A stretch of 64,000 bases of DNA from Nitrospirales bacterium (GTDB taxonomy: Bacteria; Nitrospirota; Nitrospiria; Nitrospirales; UBA8639), in contig BQIU01000002.1 in the NCBI GenBank assembly GCA_021603905.1, positions 62,001 to 126,000 of the forward strand. Reading direction: 5' to 3'. A program made the position numbers and the translations under genes. The notes beneath the pieces were generated by a model, which saw only the letters and a list, made by a program, of their open reading frames with translations, was not told the origin of the DNA and ran no database searches. Positions 18,859 to 31,420 of this stretch are shown in pieces. Each line of letters starts with the position of its first letter. Position 1 is the stretch's first letter.

Positions 18859-19821
18859 TTAGGTCTCCCCTTGATTCACGAGCATCAGCGCCCCGGTGAC
18901 GAGAAGATTCACAAGTCCCAACGGAAGCAACACTTTCCATCCAAAAGACATGAGTTGATCAAAACGAAGTCTCGGCATGGTTGCGCGTAATAAGATGAAC
19001 ACGGACAGACACGCCATGGTTTTCAGTGAAAACCAAAGCCAAGGCGGAAGCCATGGACCATGCCAACCAGCAAAAAACAAGACCACCATCATGGCAGAAA
19101 TCAGTGTGATACCCACATATTCCCCCACAAAGAACATACCGAACTTCATCCCTGAGTATTCCGTATGATAGCCTGCCACAAGCTCGCTTTCGGCCTCAGG
19201 AATATCAAATGGCAATCGATGCGTTTCGGCCAAACCAGCCATAAAAAATATGAAGAGTCCCAGGATTTGAGGAATACAAAACCAGAGGTCTTGTTGCGCC
19301 TGGACAATAAGACCCAGATTGAACGTGCCCGCCAACATGACAACCCCCATAAGTGAAATGCCCATGAACACTTCATAACTAATCATTTGCGAGGCGGCAC
19401 GAAGTCCTCCCAGCAACGAATATTTGCTATTGGAAGCCCAACCACCCAGTACCAAACTATAGGCACCGAGAGAAGACATAGCCAAGAAAAACAAAATACC
19501 AATGTTGAGATCGGCGATGACAATCGAAGGGGTAAACGGAATCACCACAAACGCAAGTAGCGTCGTGACCATAATTAAAGCCGGAGCCAAAATAAACACA
19601 GGTTTGTCCGCAAAAGGTGGGATCCAATCTTCCTTTGTAAAAATTTTGATCATATCGGCCACAACTTGAAACATTCCGAATGGTCCGACTCGATTAGGCC
19701 CATACCGCTCCTGCCAAAGTCCGAGAAGACGTCGTTCAATCCAAATCAGCAACCCACTGATAGTAAGCACGGAGCTCAGAATCAGAACAATGAAGACATA
19801 CATATGCAAGGTGTGAGTCAT
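18859..19821 (-). CDS. nuoH: NADH-quinone oxidoreductase subunit H
   Basis: [74 protein letters not shown]. Confidence 0.95.
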   Translation of the reverse strand: MTHTLHMYVFIVLILSSVLTISGLLIWIERRLLGLWQERYGPNRVGPFGMFQVVADMIKIFTKEDWIPPFADKPVFILAPALIMVTTLLAFVVIPFTPSIVIADLNIGILFFLAMSSLGAYSLVLGGWASNSKYSLLGGLRAASQMISYEVFMGISLMGVVMLAGTFNLGLIVQAQQDLWFCIPQILGLFIFFMAGLAETHRLPFDIPEAESELVAGYHTEYSGMKFGMFFVGEYVGITLISAMMVVLFFAGWHGPWLPPWLWFSLKTMACLSVFILLRATMPRLRFDQLMSFGWKVLLPLGLVNLLVTGALMLVNQGET

Positions 19822-22538
19822 CCGTGCTTCACGACTTTCAGGAGGCCCCACCCTGGAAGGACCCCATTCGTTAGAGGAGGAACACAGGCAAGGCCTGCGA
19901 TGCCATTCGGAAGACCCGTCTCTAGTTTAATCGGGACGGTATACGTGACATCTTGGAGCACGAGTTGAACAAGATCACCAGTTTTCAATGCCCGTCTTTC
20001 TGCCTCATCAGCATTGAATGTCAGATAGGATGAGGACTGACGTTCAGCCATAGCGGGAGATTTGATGCTGAGTTCTTCAGAACCAAAAATTTGGGAAATA
20101 GAGAAAATCCACCATTGATTTTCTCGTGGTTCAAATTCAGACGGAATATGCTCAAAGAAGGTCATCTCAGAATTCGCCGTCGTTGTGAGAAGTCGCACAC
20201 CCGCTGGACCCTCACGCAGCGAACCTCCTACTTCACTTTGAAATTTATTGACGGCCTGAATGGAATTCCATCCTGGTGACCAGAAAAAAGGATTCACTGA
20301 CGGAGGCGGTTGAAGGGACGTGCCTTCCATCGAAAAGGCGAGCGGTGAGTTGGCATCCTGTGGCGGCATGGGTTCATGAATAGTGAGATCGGAGTCTACA
20401 GCTGTTCGACCACTATATCGGTGTGGAGCCCGTGGTATTTTTTGCTCATGGATACGAAAATGAGAGGAAGGGAATTCGTGAACGAGCGATTGAAAGACGT
20501 CATGGGTTTCGGCGAGTGTGCGGAGAACATCATCAAGCGTCAACCATTCACCGACAGGTGAAGGATGATCACCATGGATCTTTGCCAGATCTCGAACCCA
20601 CTCCCAACTGGCTTGAATGTCCTCTTGTGGGACATACGTTTGGTAGTATCGCTGGGCACGTCCTTCATTGTTCACCAGTGTGCCTGTGCTTTCAGCAAAG
20701 GTGCTGACAGGGAAAATTCCGTGTGCTTTGGCGGTCGTCGGTGTAGGCAGATGATCAAACACGAACACATTGGGTACTGTCATGAGAAATTGATCAACGT
20801 TCGCTGGATCGGCTCGTCGATATAAATCATTTTCTAAAATAAGAACAGTGTCAATCGTGTTGTGTTTGACAAGGTGAAATGCTTTTTCCAGATCATGTCC
20901 GCCCAACAAGGCCACCCCGACACTATTACATTCAGGAACGGTAAAACACAGATTCACATCGCAATCTTGTTGATGCAGCGCCCATGCAATGTTGGCGGCA
21001 GACTCGATGACGGCCATACTCATTGAGCTGGTACCGGAAATGATCAAAGGGTGTTTGGCCGTGCATAATGCCGTGGCGATTTCCTGAGCTCGCGCGAACA
21101 ACGATGAAGAACAATCCGTGACTGGAGGAACGTTGGAATCGAGCGCATGGGCCACCGCAAATCCTAATCGTGCCATGTCATCCGGATGCGCATGATAGGA
21201 CCAGGTTGCCAGAGCATCAAGATCACTCCGTTGGAGGTTGGCGACATATAAGGGTCCGGTATTGTCTTGAATGGCTTCCCGAACTGCCGCATCATGCCAG
21301 CGCGGGATATGGAGGGCATCAGCAAGTTCCATCGGTTGTTGCCGGACTGACTGTCGAAGTGCAAGGAACAGACGTGGCGCGGTGTGAAGTAGATCTTCGC
21401 CTAAGACCAAGACGGCATCGGCCTGTTCCACTTGTTGGATAGTGGCGGATGCGACCGGACCTTCACGCAGAATGTGGATGATCTTTGAGACTAACGATGA
21501 TTCCTTCATCGAAACTCCCGTGAAAAAATTATCCTGTCCCACCAGCGTTTGAAGGGCGAAATTGCTTTCAAGAGAAGCCCGAGGTGAGCCGATGCCGATC
21601 ATTCGTTCAGACCGTGAAATGAGAGGCGTCAGAAATTGCAGCATGTCCTCTCGGGTTGGCTGTTCAACCGGCGACTCTCTCGTCTGTAAAAATGGCCTCA
21701 TCATGCGTTGTGGATGGTTGACAAATTCGTAACCAAACCGGCCACGATCACACAGGAAATATCCATTGACGTGCACATTGAAACGGTTGACGATCCTTCG
21801 TAATATTCCCTGGCGTTCCCCGGTCGTCGTATTACACCCCAAGCTGCAATGTGGACAGATTGATGGAGCCATTTGTAGATCCCATTTACGTGTGTAATGC
21901 TGACGGAGGGTGTTATCGGTAAAGACACCCGTTGGACAGACCTCCACGAGATTGCCGCTGAACTCGTTTTCAAGCGTGCCGTCTTCATAGCGTCCAAAAT
22001 ACAGACGGTCACGCGAACCGAATACATTCAAATCTCGTCCGCCAGCAACATCGCGATAGAAGCGCACGCAGCGATAACATTGAATACACCGATTCATCTC
22101 ATGGAAAATGAAAGGTCCAAGATCTTGGTTACGATAGGTTCGTTTGGTGCCGCGATAACGACGGGTCGTGTGGCCTGTCATGACGGTCATATCCTGAAGG
22201 TGACATTCCCCTCCCTCGTCACAGACGGGACAATCATGAGGGTGATTCAGCATGAGCCATTCGATCACGCTTGAACGAAATGTTTGAGCCTCTTCGTCTT
22301 CAATGGAAATTCGGATGCCTTCTGAAGCCGGTGTTAGGCAGGCCATCACCAGACGACCCTCCTGATCCTTCTCGTCTTTGAATTGTTTAACGGCACACTG
22401 GCGACAGGCACCAACCGATCCCATCGCTGGATGCCAACAAAAATACGGAAGGTTGAATCCAAGCGTCAGGCACGCGGCCAGGAGATTGTTATCAGGGTCC
22501 ACGTCGTAGGAGTGTTGATCAATAAAAATAGTCGCCAT
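19818..22538 (-). CDS. nuoG: NADH-quinone oxidoreductase subunit G
   Basis: 906 aa; 2Fe-2S and 4Fe-4S motifs, [26 protein letters not shown]. Confidence 0.95.
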   Translation of the reverse strand: MATIFIDQHSYDVDPDNNLLAACLTLGFNLPYFCWHPAMGSVGACRQCAVKQFKDEKDQEGRLVMACLTPASEGIRISIEDEEAQTFRSSVIEWLMLNHPHDCPVCDEGGECHLQDMTVMTGHTTRRYRGTKRTYRNQDLGPFIFHEMNRCIQCYRCVRFYRDVAGGRDLNVFGSRDRLYFGRYEDGTLENEFSGNLVEVCPTGVFTDNTLRQHYTRKWDLQMAPSICPHCSLGCNTTTGERQGILRRIVNRFNVHVNGYFLCDRGRFGYEFVNHPQRMMRPFLQTRESPVEQPTREDMLQFLTPLISRSERMIGIGSPRASLESNFALQTLVGQDNFFTGVSMKESSLVSKIIHILREGPVASATIQQVEQADAVLVLGEDLLHTAPRLFLALRQSVRQQPMELADALHIPRWHDAAVREAIQDNTGPLYVANLQRSDLDALATWSYHAHPDDMARLGFAVAHALDSNVPPVTDCSSSLFARAQEIATALCTAKHPLIISGTSSMSMAVIESAANIAWALHQQDCDVNLCFTVPECNSVGVALLGGHDLEKAFHLVKHNTIDTVLILENDLYRRADPANVDQFLMTVPNVFVFDHLPTPTTAKAHGIFPVSTFAESTGTLVNNEGRAQRYYQTYVPQEDIQASWEWVRDLAKIHGDHPSPVGEWLTLDDVLRTLAETHDVFQSLVHEFPSSHFRIHEQKIPRAPHRYSGRTAVDSDLTIHEPMPPQDANSPLAFSMEGTSLQPPPSVNPFFWSPGWNSIQAVNKFQSEVGGSLREGPAGVRLLTTTANSEMTFFEHIPSEFEPRENQWWIFSISQIFGSEELSIKSPAMAERQSSSYLTFNADEAERRALKTGDLVQLVLQDVTYTVPIKLETGLPNGIAGLACVPPLTNGVLPGWGLLKVVKHG

Positions 22539-22550
22539 AGGAGCGTTCCA

Positions 22551-23831
22551 TCACGTGACATAGGGACAATGTTGTTCGCGGATGTGTTGGTCAAAGTCCT
22601 CTTTGAAATATTTGAGTCCACTTTTTAATGGTTCCATGGCTCCAGGAGCATGAGCACAAAACGTATGGCCTGGGCCTAAGAAGCGTGTATGTTGATGAAG
22701 GGTTTCAAGATCAGCAACGGTTCCTCTTCCCAGCTCAAGATCCGAGAGCAACCGTTCAGTCCACGGAAGTCCTTCTCGACAAGGAGTGCACCACCCGCAT
22801 GATTCTTGTGCAAAGAAATGTTCGAGATTGTGGATAAATGCGACTGGACAGGTTCGGTCGTCTAGGATAATCATCGTTCCCGTACCCAACCGGCTACCGG
22901 CTTGGGGTACCGACTCAAAATCCATCTCAAGGTCCAAGTGTTGTTCAACTAAAAAGGCCGTCGACGCCCCGCCTGGCAACACTCCACGAAAGCGAAAACC
23001 GTCCTGCATCCCGCCTGCATGTTCTTCGAGTATTTCTCGAAGCGGCGTGCCAATTGGAAGTTCCCACACTCCCGGCCGACGAACCTTTCCACTTACTCCA
23101 TAGAGTTTGGTGCCTCCATCGTTGGCGAATCCTAGTCTTTGATACTCCTCTGCGCCACGAGTGATAATATGAGGCACGTTCGACAGCGTTTCGACATTCT
23201 GAACAATAGTCGGTTTTCCCCACAGCCCACAGGCTTGAGGATAAGGCGGTTTATCTCGAGGAATGACCGGTTTTCCTTCCAACGCGTTGAGTAGGGCGGT
23301 TTCTTCTCCACAAATATAACGCCCAGCGCTTGTGTGAACATGCACCTCGAAGCTGAAATCGGAATTCAGAATGTTCTGGCCGAGGTATCCCTGTTCTTTC
23401 GCTTCGTCTATGGCCTGTTGTAACCGGGTAGCGGCAAGATGATAAGCCCATCGAAGAAAAATGTATCCCACCTGAGCTTGGATCGCATACGCACTCACTA
23501 TCATCCCTTCGATGACGAGATGTGGATGACCTTCCAGCAGGAGTCGATCTTTAAAGCTTCCGGGTTCCATTTCATCGGCATTGGCAACAAGATATTTGGG
23601 AGAAGGTGCGTCATCCCCCATGGGCACGAATCCCCATTTTTTCCCAGTGGGAAACCCCGCCCCTCCCCGCCCACGAAGATTGGAGTCCGTCACGAGTTGC
23701 TGCACATCGTGCGGTGTCATCTCCTGGATCGTCTTGTGTACCGACTCGTATCCACCTTTCCTCGTATATTCAGTCAATGACAACGGGTTACGGTTGAGGT
23801 CGATATGCTGTGTCAGTGGACGTGCTTGCAT
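22551..23831 (-). CDS. nuoF: NADH-quinone oxidoreductase subunit F
   Basis: 426 aa; RGRGGAGFPTGKKWGF, ESCGWCTPCREGLPW. Confidence 0.95.
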   Translation of the reverse strand: MQARPLTQHIDLNRNPLSLTEYTRKGGYESVHKTIQEMTPHDVQQLVTDSNLRGRGGAGFPTGKKWGFVPMGDDAPSPKYLVANADEMEPGSFKDRLLLEGHPHLVIEGMIVSAYAIQAQVGYIFLRWAYHLAATRLQQAIDEAKEQGYLGQNILNSDFSFEVHVHTSAGRYICGEETALLNALEGKPVIPRDKPPYPQACGLWGKPTIVQNVETLSNVPHIITRGAEEYQRLGFANDGGTKLYGVSGKVRRPGVWELPIGTPLREILEEHAGGMQDGFRFRGVLPGGASTAFLVEQHLDLEMDFESVPQAGSRLGTGTMIILDDRTCPVAFIHNLEHFFAQESCGWCTPCREGLPWTERLLSDLELGRGTVADLETLHQHTRFLGPGHTFCAHAPGAMEPLKSGLKYFKEDFDQHIREQHCPYVT

Positions 23832-23900
23832 GATTGTTCTCAGTCTTGAACTTCATGGTGTACAGATGGTTATGAGGATTTGCCTAGATACTTCGAAACT

Positions 23901-24365
23901 TCATTCGAATTGCTCCAAAATCTCATCGATGTTTTCTGGCGTGAGGTTCCCATAGATCTCATGATCAACCATCATGGCTGGAGCTCGGTCACAGGCACCC
24001 AAACACACGATGGGTAAAAGGGTGAAGCGTCCATTCGCACTGGTTTTCCCTAATTCAAGTTGTTGGTGACTTTTGAAATGTGTCTGAAGTTGGGTGCATC
24101 CCATGACCCAACAGCTAATGCTATCGCAGAGAAGAATGACATGACGTCCAACGGGTTTCCGAAAAATAAGATTGTAGAAGGTCGCAACAGCATCCAATTC
24201 CGCCGGAGTCATGTCTAAACAACCCGCGACCGCTTCTAAGTCCTCATCAGAGACCCATCCTTCTCGTTCTTGAACGATTTTCAAAGCCTGAAGACATGCA
24301 GCACGTTTGTGTGGATACTGTCGACTTTCTCGTGCAATCTGGTGTCGCTCTGCCTCAGTTAACAT
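23901..24365 (-). CDS. nuoE: NADH-quinone oxidoreductase subunit E
   Basis: 154 aa; 2Fe-2S thioredoxin-like, CDSISCWVMG...CLGACDRAPAMM. Confidence 0.95.
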   Translation of the reverse strand: MLTEAERHQIARESRQYPHKRAACLQALKIVQEREGWVSDEDLEAVAGCLDMTPAELDAVATFYNLIFRKPVGRHVILLCDSISCWVMGCTQLQTHFKSHQQLELGKTSANGRFTLLPIVCLGACDRAPAMMVDHEIYGNLTPENIDEILEQFE

Positions 24366-24441
24366 TCTGTTTCTCTCTTTACTCTTCTAACATTCGTATG
24401 ACGTCGATGAACGAAGAACCCATTTCAAACTGAAGATGTTG

Positions 24442-26199
24442 TCATCGGTCCACATCCGCAAGCACATAGTCCACACTTCCGAGAATAGCCACCAGATCGG
24501 ACAATAAGAACCCACGAGACATACATGGGACCATCTGAAGGTGTGGAAATGAGGGAGTCCGAATTCGTGCACGATAGGCCCAGGCTTCACCATCGCTAAT
24601 GAGATAATAGCTATTGAGACCTTTGGTGGCTTCAATACCGACACTCACCTCGCCAGGCGGGATGACTGGCCCCCAACTCACACTCAGAAAATGTGCAATC
24701 AATGTTTCGATGTCGACCATCGTCCGTTCTTTCAAGGGAGGCGTAGTGAGCGGATGATCGGCTTTGTACGGGCCCGCGGGCATTCCCTCAAGGCATTGTT
24801 GAATAATACGAAGACTTTGACGCATCTCTTCGACACGAACAATTCCACGGTCATAGCAGTCGCCGCGTGCGGCCACCGGTATCTCAAAATCGAAATGTTC
24901 ATATCCTGAGTAGGGTCTGGCCTTCCGGAAATCCCATTCACAACCTGTCGCACGGAGCCCTGGTCCGGTGATTCCCCATGCAATGGCCTGTTCTTGAGTA
25001 TAATGGCCGATACCTTGAGTTCGAGCCTTAAACAGAGGATTGTGCATCACGAGATCATCGTATTCATCTAACCGTGGTGGGAGATACTTCAGAAAGTTCC
25101 GGATTAAGGTTTCCCACCCTTCGGGTAAATCCTGCGCGACACCACCAATGCGAAACCATCCTGGATGCATGCGGCCGCCGGTGATCGCTTCGACAATCTG
25201 AAAAATGTGTTCTCGATCCGTAAACATGTAAAAAACTGGTGATATCTGTCCGACATCCTGAGCAAATGTGCCATACCACACCAAATGACTTGCAATTCGA
25301 AACAATTCAGCCATCATGACCCGAATCACTTTCACGCGATCCGGAACCTCGATGCCTGCAAGTTTTTCCACGGCTAACACATAGGGCAATTCATTCATGA
25401 CCCCGCCAAGATAATCAATGCGATCGGTGTATGGAATGTAGGTATGCCATGTTTGTCGTTCAGCCATCTTTTCAGCACCACGATGATGAAATCCAATGTC
25501 GGGTACGATATCCACAATTTCTTCGCCATCAAGTTGAAGAACCAGACGAAGAATGCCGTGGGTACCTGTGTGGGCAGGACCGAGATTCAAAAACATGAAA
25601 TCTGAGTTTTTTCGAACCTGCGTCATGCCCCAATCTTCGGGATTAAATTGCAGGGCACGCTCTTCATCTTGTTGTTTTTCCACCGGAAGGCGAAATTCGC
25701 CCATCTCCGTGGCTCGTGCAGGATGGTCTTTTCGTAACGGGTGTCCAGTCCACGTCGAAGGAAGTAAGATTCGTCGCATGTGCGGATGGTTGACAAAATA
25801 GATACCAAATAAATCCCAGATTTCACGTTCGTACCAATTGGCAGATGGCCAGATATCAATGATGGAGGGAAGTGAGGGAGCGTCTCCGAGCAAGGCCACC
25901 TTTAGGCGAAGGTCTTGATTGCGGTCAAAGGAAAGGACATGATACACCACGGTAAAATCGCTCGGTTGTTGATCGACACGATGGGTTCGGACTCGTTCAT
26001 CGATGGCCGTCAGGTCATACAGCATGGCATAAGGCTTACTCACCTCATATTGTAAAAATTGAAGTATTGAACGAATCTGATGTGGAGGCACCCACACCGT
26101 CGGGACTTCATCGATTGTCGGTTGCCACCACAATTCCGTAGGCTCAAACTGACGTTGCAGTTCTTCGATGATGTCTGGTGTCTGTATAGACCTCATCAT
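24442..26199 (-). CDS. nuoCD: NADH-quinone oxidoreductase fused subunits C/D
   Basis: 585 aa; C-domain [28 protein letters not shown] followed by D-domain [22 protein letters not shown]. Confidence 0.95.
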   Translation of the reverse strand: MMRSIQTPDIIEELQRQFEPTELWWQPTIDEVPTVWVPPHQIRSILQFLQYEVSKPYAMLYDLTAIDERVRTHRVDQQPSDFTVVYHVLSFDRNQDLRLKVALLGDAPSLPSIIDIWPSANWYEREIWDLFGIYFVNHPHMRRILLPSTWTGHPLRKDHPARATEMGEFRLPVEKQQDEERALQFNPEDWGMTQVRKNSDFMFLNLGPAHTGTHGILRLVLQLDGEEIVDIVPDIGFHHRGAEKMAERQTWHTYIPYTDRIDYLGGVMNELPYVLAVEKLAGIEVPDRVKVIRVMMAELFRIASHLVWYGTFAQDVGQISPVFYMFTDREHIFQIVEAITGGRMHPGWFRIGGVAQDLPEGWETLIRNFLKYLPPRLDEYDDLVMHNPLFKARTQGIGHYTQEQAIAWGITGPGLRATGCEWDFRKARPYSGYEHFDFEIPVAARGDCYDRGIVRVEEMRQSLRIIQQCLEGMPAGPYKADHPLTTPPLKERTMVDIETLIAHFLSVSWGPVIPPGEVSVGIEATKGLNSYYLISDGEAWAYRARIRTPSFPHLQMVPCMSRGFLLSDLVAILGSVDYVLADVDR

Positions 26200-26202
26200 G
26201 GC

Positions 26203-26874
26203 TTAACGGGGTTCAGAACACCGATCCCCTTCAACGGTAGAATTCATTGAACGTAGACGATCGATTTGTTGACGTTCACTTCGCTTGAGGTCCCGGCGAA
26301 TCGGCATGATGGGCTTGTGAACGTCTTGTGACCCAATGGTCCAACTCAATGGCCGTCTTTCTGAGCCGACAGCCTTTTGAAGGACCAGCAATCCTTCCAT
26401 AAATGTGTGTGGTGGCGGCGGACATCCTGGCAGATACACATCCACAGGCAAAAATTTATCCACTCCCTGGACGACGGAATACACATCGTACATACCTCCT
26501 GAATTTGCACAGGAGCCCATCGATATGACCCATCGGGGTTCCATCATTTGCTCGTACAAGCGTTGAATGATCGGAGCCATTTTCATAAATACCGTACCCG
26601 CAATGACCAGGACATCAGCTTCTCGTGGGCTCCCACGGACGACCTCAGACCCAAAGCGTGCGATATCGTATCGACTGGTGAGACTCGTCGCCATCTCGAT
26701 GTAACAACAAGATAGTCCGAAATTCATGGGCCAGAGCGAATTTTTTCTCCCCCATGCAAGAAGATCTTGAAGACGTGCCAGGAACACGGAGCGTTTCACG
26801 GCTTCATCGAATGATCCATCTCCTTGTTCAGCCACCTGGGGTACAGATCGAGCATCACGTAACTGCCAATACAT
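26203..26874 (-). CDS. nuoB: NADH-quinone oxidoreductase subunit B
   Basis: Start trimmed to [55 protein letters not shown]. Confidence 0.95.
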   Translation of the reverse strand: MYWQLRDARSVPQVAEQGDGSFDEAVKRSVFLARLQDLLAWGRKNSLWPMNFGLSCCYIEMATSLTSRYDIARFGSEVVRGSPREADVLVIAGTVFMKMAPIIQRLYEQMMEPRWVISMGSCANSGGMYDVYSVVQGVDKFLPVDVYLPGCPPPPHTFMEGLLVLQKAVGSERRPLSWTIGSQDVHKPIMPIRRDLKRSERQQIDRLRSMNSTVEGDRCSEPR

Positions 26875-26875
26875 G

Positions 26876-27274
26876 TTAGTCTCCCGTTGACTGTCTTGAA
26901 AGATATTGTTGTGAACGTCCCCAATCGAGCGCACCTATTCGCCAAAGATAGAACAGCGCGATGAAAAGAATCGTGATAAACACCGTCATTTCCCAAAACC
27001 CAATCCACCCAACTTCTCGGACGGCGACAGCCCACGCGTAGATAAAGACGGCTTCGAGATCAAAAATGACGAACAGCATCGCCAGCAAATAAAATTGGAC
27101 GGGAACCCGCAAATGACCGGTCCCCGTTGGAGGAATACCTGATTCGTAGGGTTCCTGTGTTGCGCGTTCGCGATGATGTTCTCCCAGAATGTACGAAAGC
27201 CCAAGCATACCCCCCACAATAATCACTACCGTTCCGGCATAGAGACCAAGCGGCCAAAGATCATTTAGGGGCAT
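26876..27274 (-). CDS. nuoA: NADH-quinone oxidoreductase subunit A
   Basis: Start trimmed to [50 protein letters not shown]. Confidence 0.95.
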   Translation of the reverse strand: MPLNDLWPLGLYAGTVVIIVGGMLGLSYILGEHHRERATQEPYESGIPPTGTGHLRVPVQFYLLAMLFVIFDLEAVFIYAWAVAVREVGWIGFWEMTVFITILFIALFYLWRIGALDWGRSQQYLSRQSTGD

Positions 27275-27437
27275 GTCATCATGACTCCATTCCTTTCTCA
27301 CCGAGGTAGAATTCCACCATTAGCATGAGAAACAACCCATGCCTACTGGAAACAACCCTAGTTCTACATCAGACGTATAAAAGTGAAGAGCTTGTCAGGC
27401 AGACAAAACCATACAGGAAGACCTGTCTCGTTCATAA

Positions 27438-27470
27438 TGAACCGGCTTGGCAATCTGTGAAGCCGGTTCA
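27438..27470 (-). terminator. Hairpin between tkt 3' end and nuoA, candidate tkt terminator
   Basis: Perfect 11-bp stem TGAACCGGCTT / AAGCCGGTTCA; no clear U-tract seen. Confidence 0.4.
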
Positions 27471-27530
27471 GATACCAAGCATGCTTCTCGATGCTGTCGA
27501 TGTAATTGGTTCGACAACAGACATCAGACG

Positions 27531-29432
27531 CTATGGTGTCTCAGATGTTGCTCCAATCATGTCGTGAACTTTTTCGATAATGGCTTGCGCATTAATTCCA
27601 AAACGATCCAAGAGTACCTCAGATTTGCCACTTCGAGGAATGGCACGCACCGCAAGTCCATGGACTCGGATGCACTCTTTCGATACGGCCTTCAACACGG
27701 CATCTCCCAGGCCACCATGCTCATAATGATCTTCAATGGTCAGCATTCTTCCCTCGGTGATTCGACCGTGTTCGAGTAAGGCTTCCTGATCAATGGGCTT
27801 AATGCTATACAAATCAATGACACGCACGAAAATGCCTTGCTGACGAAGTTCGTCATACGCGGCAAGCGCTTCGAAGAGCGTAATGCCGGCAGTGACGAGG
27901 GTCACCACGTCTGCTTCGTTTTCACGAAGGACTTTTGAGCCTCCAATACGAAACGATTCCTGATTGTGATAGAGAATTGGCGTTTTAGGTCGTGTGGTAC
28001 GAATATACACAGGACCGTCATGTCCTGCAGCGGCTCCGACAGCCCAATGAGTACACACCGCATCGGATGGGTATAGCACCGTCATGTTGGGCTGAGCCGC
28101 CATCATCGCAATATCTTCTAGGCCCATTTGGGAAGGACCGTCTTCTCCAATGCTGATCCCAGCATGGGAGCCCATGAGTTTAATGTTTGAATGACCAATG
28201 GCGGCCATGCGGATAAAATCATAGGCTCGCGTTAAGAAGCAGGCAAAGGTTGATGCAAATGGGACCTTCCCACTCGAAGCCAGACCCATAGCAACCCCGA
28301 CCATGTTTTGCTCGGCAATAAACTGTTCAAAAAATCGTTTAGGATGTGATTCGGCAAACTTCTTCACATGAGTGGAATTCTTCACGTCCCCGTCGAGAGC
28401 CACCACAGAAGAATTATGTTTCCCTAGTTCTTGTAATGCCGCTCCAAAGGCCTCGCGTGTGGCCACGGCGTCAGTTTGCTCGTATTCCGGAAATGGTAAT
28501 GCATGATTCGTAGGGCGTGGTGGTGCTGACGAGGGGCTGTGCATTTCAACGCGCATCTCAGGAACGTTAGTCTCCAATTGGCTTCGAAGCTCTTGAAGAG
28601 CTTTCTCGGTTTCATCGTCATTTAATACTTTGCCATGTCGTCCCGGTTGGTCCTCCAAAAAAGAAATACCGGCCCCCTTACGAGTTTTCGCTAAAATCAC
28701 GCTAGGTTGATTTTCGATAGTCGCGGCTTCTTGGAAAGCATTGACAAGCTCGTGCAGATCGTGGCCGTCAATGACCATGGGGTGCCACCCACATGCTGCC
28801 CATCTGTCGTGATATGCCTCCATATGATGTTCATGAATTGTTGGACCAGATTGTCCAAGTCGATTGATATCAACAATGGCACACAAATTATCCAGCTGGT
28901 AATGGCTGGCGATTTCAGCGGCCTCCCAGACGGATCCTTCGGTACATTCGCCGTCACCAAGGAGCACGTAGGTTCGAGCTGAGAGGTGATCAAGATATTT
29001 TGCATTTAACGCCATGCCGACCCCAGCAGAGAGCCCTTGGCCAAGCGAGCCAGTCGGAACTTGAACAAATGGTAATCGTGGCGTCGGATGACCTTCGAGA
29101 TCAGAATCAATTTGTCGGAGTTGGCGCAAGTCTTCTGGATCCAGAAATCCAGCTTCAGCCCAAGCAGCATAGAGAAGCGGCGCGGCATGTCCTTTAGAAA
29201 GAATAAATCGATCATTGGCGACGTTCTTTGGATCCTTCACATCATGGTGCAGGACATGAAAAAATAATGTCGCCACGATATCCGCCGCCGAACAGCAACT
29301 TGTGGGATGTCCGCTTCCAGCGTTGGATGTCGCTTGAACACTATGAATTCGAAGTTGTGTAGCTTTGTGGCGTAGTCCTCGAATAAGAGTCTCCGAAACC
29401 GCTTCAACGTTATCACCGATGAAGATGCTCAT
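27531..29432 (-). CDS. tkt: Transketolase
   Basis: Start trimmed to MSIFIGDN; SGHPTSCCSAADIVATLFF, GDGECTEGSVWEAAEIA, GEDGPSQMGLEDIAMM. Confidence 0.9.
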   Translation of the reverse strand: MSIFIGDNVEAVSETLIRGLRHKATQLRIHSVQATSNAGSGHPTSCCSAADIVATLFFHVLHHDVKDPKNVANDRFILSKGHAAPLLYAAWAEAGFLDPEDLRQLRQIDSDLEGHPTPRLPFVQVPTGSLGQGLSAGVGMALNAKYLDHLSARTYVLLGDGECTEGSVWEAAEIASHYQLDNLCAIVDINRLGQSGPTIHEHHMEAYHDRWAACGWHPMVIDGHDLHELVNAFQEAATIENQPSVILAKTRKGAGISFLEDQPGRHGKVLNDDETEKALQELRSQLETNVPEMRVEMHSPSSAPPRPTNHALPFPEYEQTDAVATREAFGAALQELGKHNSSVVALDGDVKNSTHVKKFAESHPKRFFEQFIAEQNMVGVAMGLASSGKVPFASTFACFLTRAYDFIRMAAIGHSNIKLMGSHAGISIGEDGPSQMGLEDIAMMAAQPNMTVLYPSDAVCTHWAVGAAAGHDGPVYIRTTRPKTPILYHNQESFRIGGSKVLRENEADVVTLVTAGITLFEALAAYDELRQQGIFVRVIDLYSIKPIDQEALLEHGRITEGRMLTIEDHYEHGGLGDAVLKAVSKECIRVHGLAVRAIPRSGKSEVLLDRFGINAQAIIEKVHDMIGATSETP

Positions 29433-29508
29433 AATTATTGCTCCTTTGGTAGATCCGACATAAGCCGTGGACTGTTTCCCATGATAAGTGTAGAAAAAAG
29501 TTTGATAC

Positions 29509-29525
29509 ACTAGGCAAAACCCTAG
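29509..29525 (-). promoter_or_regulatory. Recurrent 17-nt motif (CTAGGGTTTTGCCTAGT)
   Basis: 77 nt upstream of and co-oriented with transketolase. Confidence 0.65.
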
Positions 29526-29734
29526 GTCGTGCAGTGCATGATCTTAATGATCACTTCATGTCTCATGAGTCATACACTCGTTCATTACATGACTCATTCC
29601 CCAAAACCAGTAACAAAGGACTGGGAGTCGATGATCGATCATAAGACAATTAATGGTTTGTCTTAATTGAATCGATCTTTGAGATAACATGGACATATTG
29701 AAGATCCTTACCCTCGTTTCCCAGTTCCTCAGTT

Positions 29735-29751
29735 CAAGGGTTTTCCGCAGT
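29735..29751 (+). promoter_or_regulatory. Recurrent 17-nt motif (CAAGGGTTTTCCGCAGT)
   Basis: About 134 nt upstream of and co-oriented with the DUF5335-like gene. Confidence 0.6.
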
Positions 29752-29884
29752 TACTTTCTGGGATAATAGAAGGTAGAGTATGACTTTCAGGAAGCTTGAC
29801 CAATCAAGTCCATCGATATGATCGATAAATAGAGATAAAACAATTCAGGATTTTTTAGGGTGAGTCCATGGATGAGAAATAACG

Positions 29885-30280
29885 ATGTTTTCAACTGACA
29901 TCAAGAAGGACGACTGGAGTGAGTTTTTTGATGATTTCACTCATGCTCACCAGAGTTGGCTCGTGAGAATGACAAACATGGGTGCGGATTCTGGGGTGCT
30001 GGGTTGGGAAAACGAGTTGCCATTTGAAGGCTTGACTCTTCAATTAGACAATGGGATCACGTGTATATCTATCATCGTACGACAAGATTCTGTCCCTCCC
30101 GGACATCTTCTCCATAGCGTCAATGGCGCGACTCAGATCACGCTTGAACAATCCGAAGATAATGAACACCTCAGGCTGCATATCAAGGCCATGAATAATG
30201 TCATCACGACTTTTGCATTCCGTCGAGCTGCTGTTCCTGATCAGCAAACGAAACCCGCAAATCCAAAGCCTAGTTTGTAG
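29885..30280 (+). CDS. DUF5335-like protein
   Basis: 131 aa; DDWSEFFDDFTHAHQSWLV...LPFEGLTLQL pattern. Confidence 0.65.
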   Translation: MFSTDIKKDDWSEFFDDFTHAHQSWLVRMTNMGADSGVLGWENELPFEGLTLQLDNGITCISIIVRQDSVPPGHLLHSVNGATQITLEQSEDNEHLRLHIKAMNNVITTFAFRRAAVPDQQTKPANPKPSL

Positions 30281-30464
30281 TTGGATTGTCAGCGCAAGAA
30301 TGACGACTTCGCGAGAATAACATGCCCCATCGACAAACTATGTCACCCTCAGAAGTATCGAGCGAGCCTGCTCCGTAATCGGTTGATCTGGAAAATTTAC
30401 AGAGAAGTCAGTCCTCTACTCGTTCATGAGCTTCCAAAAAGAAGACCTATCCTGCAAGAATGTT

Positions 30465-30803
30465 TTATTGTTCATCCCGACTATGAATATGAGCAGGAGG
30501 ATAAGTGGCCTCAATGGCGGTGAAATCTTCAAGAATAGTGAAACTGTGACTTGCACCTTTAGGAATAAGCCATGAATCACCAGGATCCAATATCATCATT
30601 TGCCCTTCAATCTGAAGTTCTGCACGACCTTTAATGACATATCCGACAGTCTCATATTGACGGGCCGTGGGTGGTTTTGACTCACCTGAGGCCTCATGTT
30701 CCCATAAACGCATGGAAAGGTTTTTGCCTGTTACAAGGTATTTTTGCCCCATCTTTCCTTTAGGAGCATGATCGGCACACACTTTTTTGATTGTCGAATC
30801 TAC
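30465..30803 (-). CDS. Cupin-domain protein
   Basis: Start trimmed to MVDSTIKK; YETVGYVIKGRAELQIEGQMMILDPGDSWLIPKGASHSFTILEDFTAIEATYPP. Confidence 0.85.
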   Translation of the reverse strand, partial: VDSTIKKVCADHAPKGKMGQKYLVTGKNLSMRLWEHEASGESKPPTARQYETVGYVIKGRAELQIEGQMMILDPGDSWLIPKGASHSFTILEDFTAIEATYPPAHIHSRDEQ

Positions 30804-30956
30804 CATCGTTATGTTCCTCCAACGTTCTCGTGACTCATTGAATATATAGGCGTAATGTTTTGTAGAAAGCGTGAATGCATGAAACATTTTTTCATAAATT
30901 TTTTCTTAGGCACATCATCATACCATCAAGAGTATCTGAGGATGAGATAACACATA

Positions 30957-30973
30957 ACTAGTCAAAACCCTGG
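30957..30973 (-). promoter_or_regulatory. Recurrent 17-nt motif (CCAGGGTTTTGACTAGT)
   Basis: About 154 nt upstream of and co-oriented with the cupin gene. Confidence 0.65.
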
Positions 30974-31030
30974 GAAGAAGCACCCAGATGGTTAGTCGAT
31001 GAAACCAGAGTCCGTTGTTACGGCAGAACA

Positions 31031-31411
31031 TTAAAATAGCGGAGAATTGTCTTTTTCATCTAAGGCTCGACAGGGACCCAGGATAGTCATAAGTACAATT
31101 CCTTGACCTAACGTGGATGACGCCCGTATATGCCGACGCCACTTTTTGGGGACCACCAGAGATTGAGAGGATGATTCGGCGGCAAGAAAATTTTGAGATG
31201 ACCCTTCACTGGGAACGATGACCGATTCATTTTTATCCAATTGGTTTACATTGTTTAGGTCACCCTGCTCCCAATCAATTCGACGCTCTCCATCAAATTC
31301 TCTGTTCTTTTTCTCTATCTCGGCTTTTAACCATCGAGCAAACATCATAGCCATGCCAACAAGAAGAAACAGAACAAAATACACAAAAGGCTCAATTGCC
31401 ATCTTTTTCAC
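31031..31411 (-). CDS. Small single-TM hypothetical protein downstream of floA
   Basis: 126 aa; hydrophobic N-terminus FVYFVLFLLVGMAMMFA; same strand and close to floA. Confidence 0.5.
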   Translation of the reverse strand: MKKMAIEPFVYFVLFLLVGMAMMFARWLKAEIEKKNREFDGERRIDWEQGDLNNVNQLDKNESVIVPSEGSSQNFLAAESSSQSLVVPKKWRRHIRASSTLGQGIVLMTILGPCRALDEKDNSPLF

Positions 31412-31420
31412 ATCCTATAG

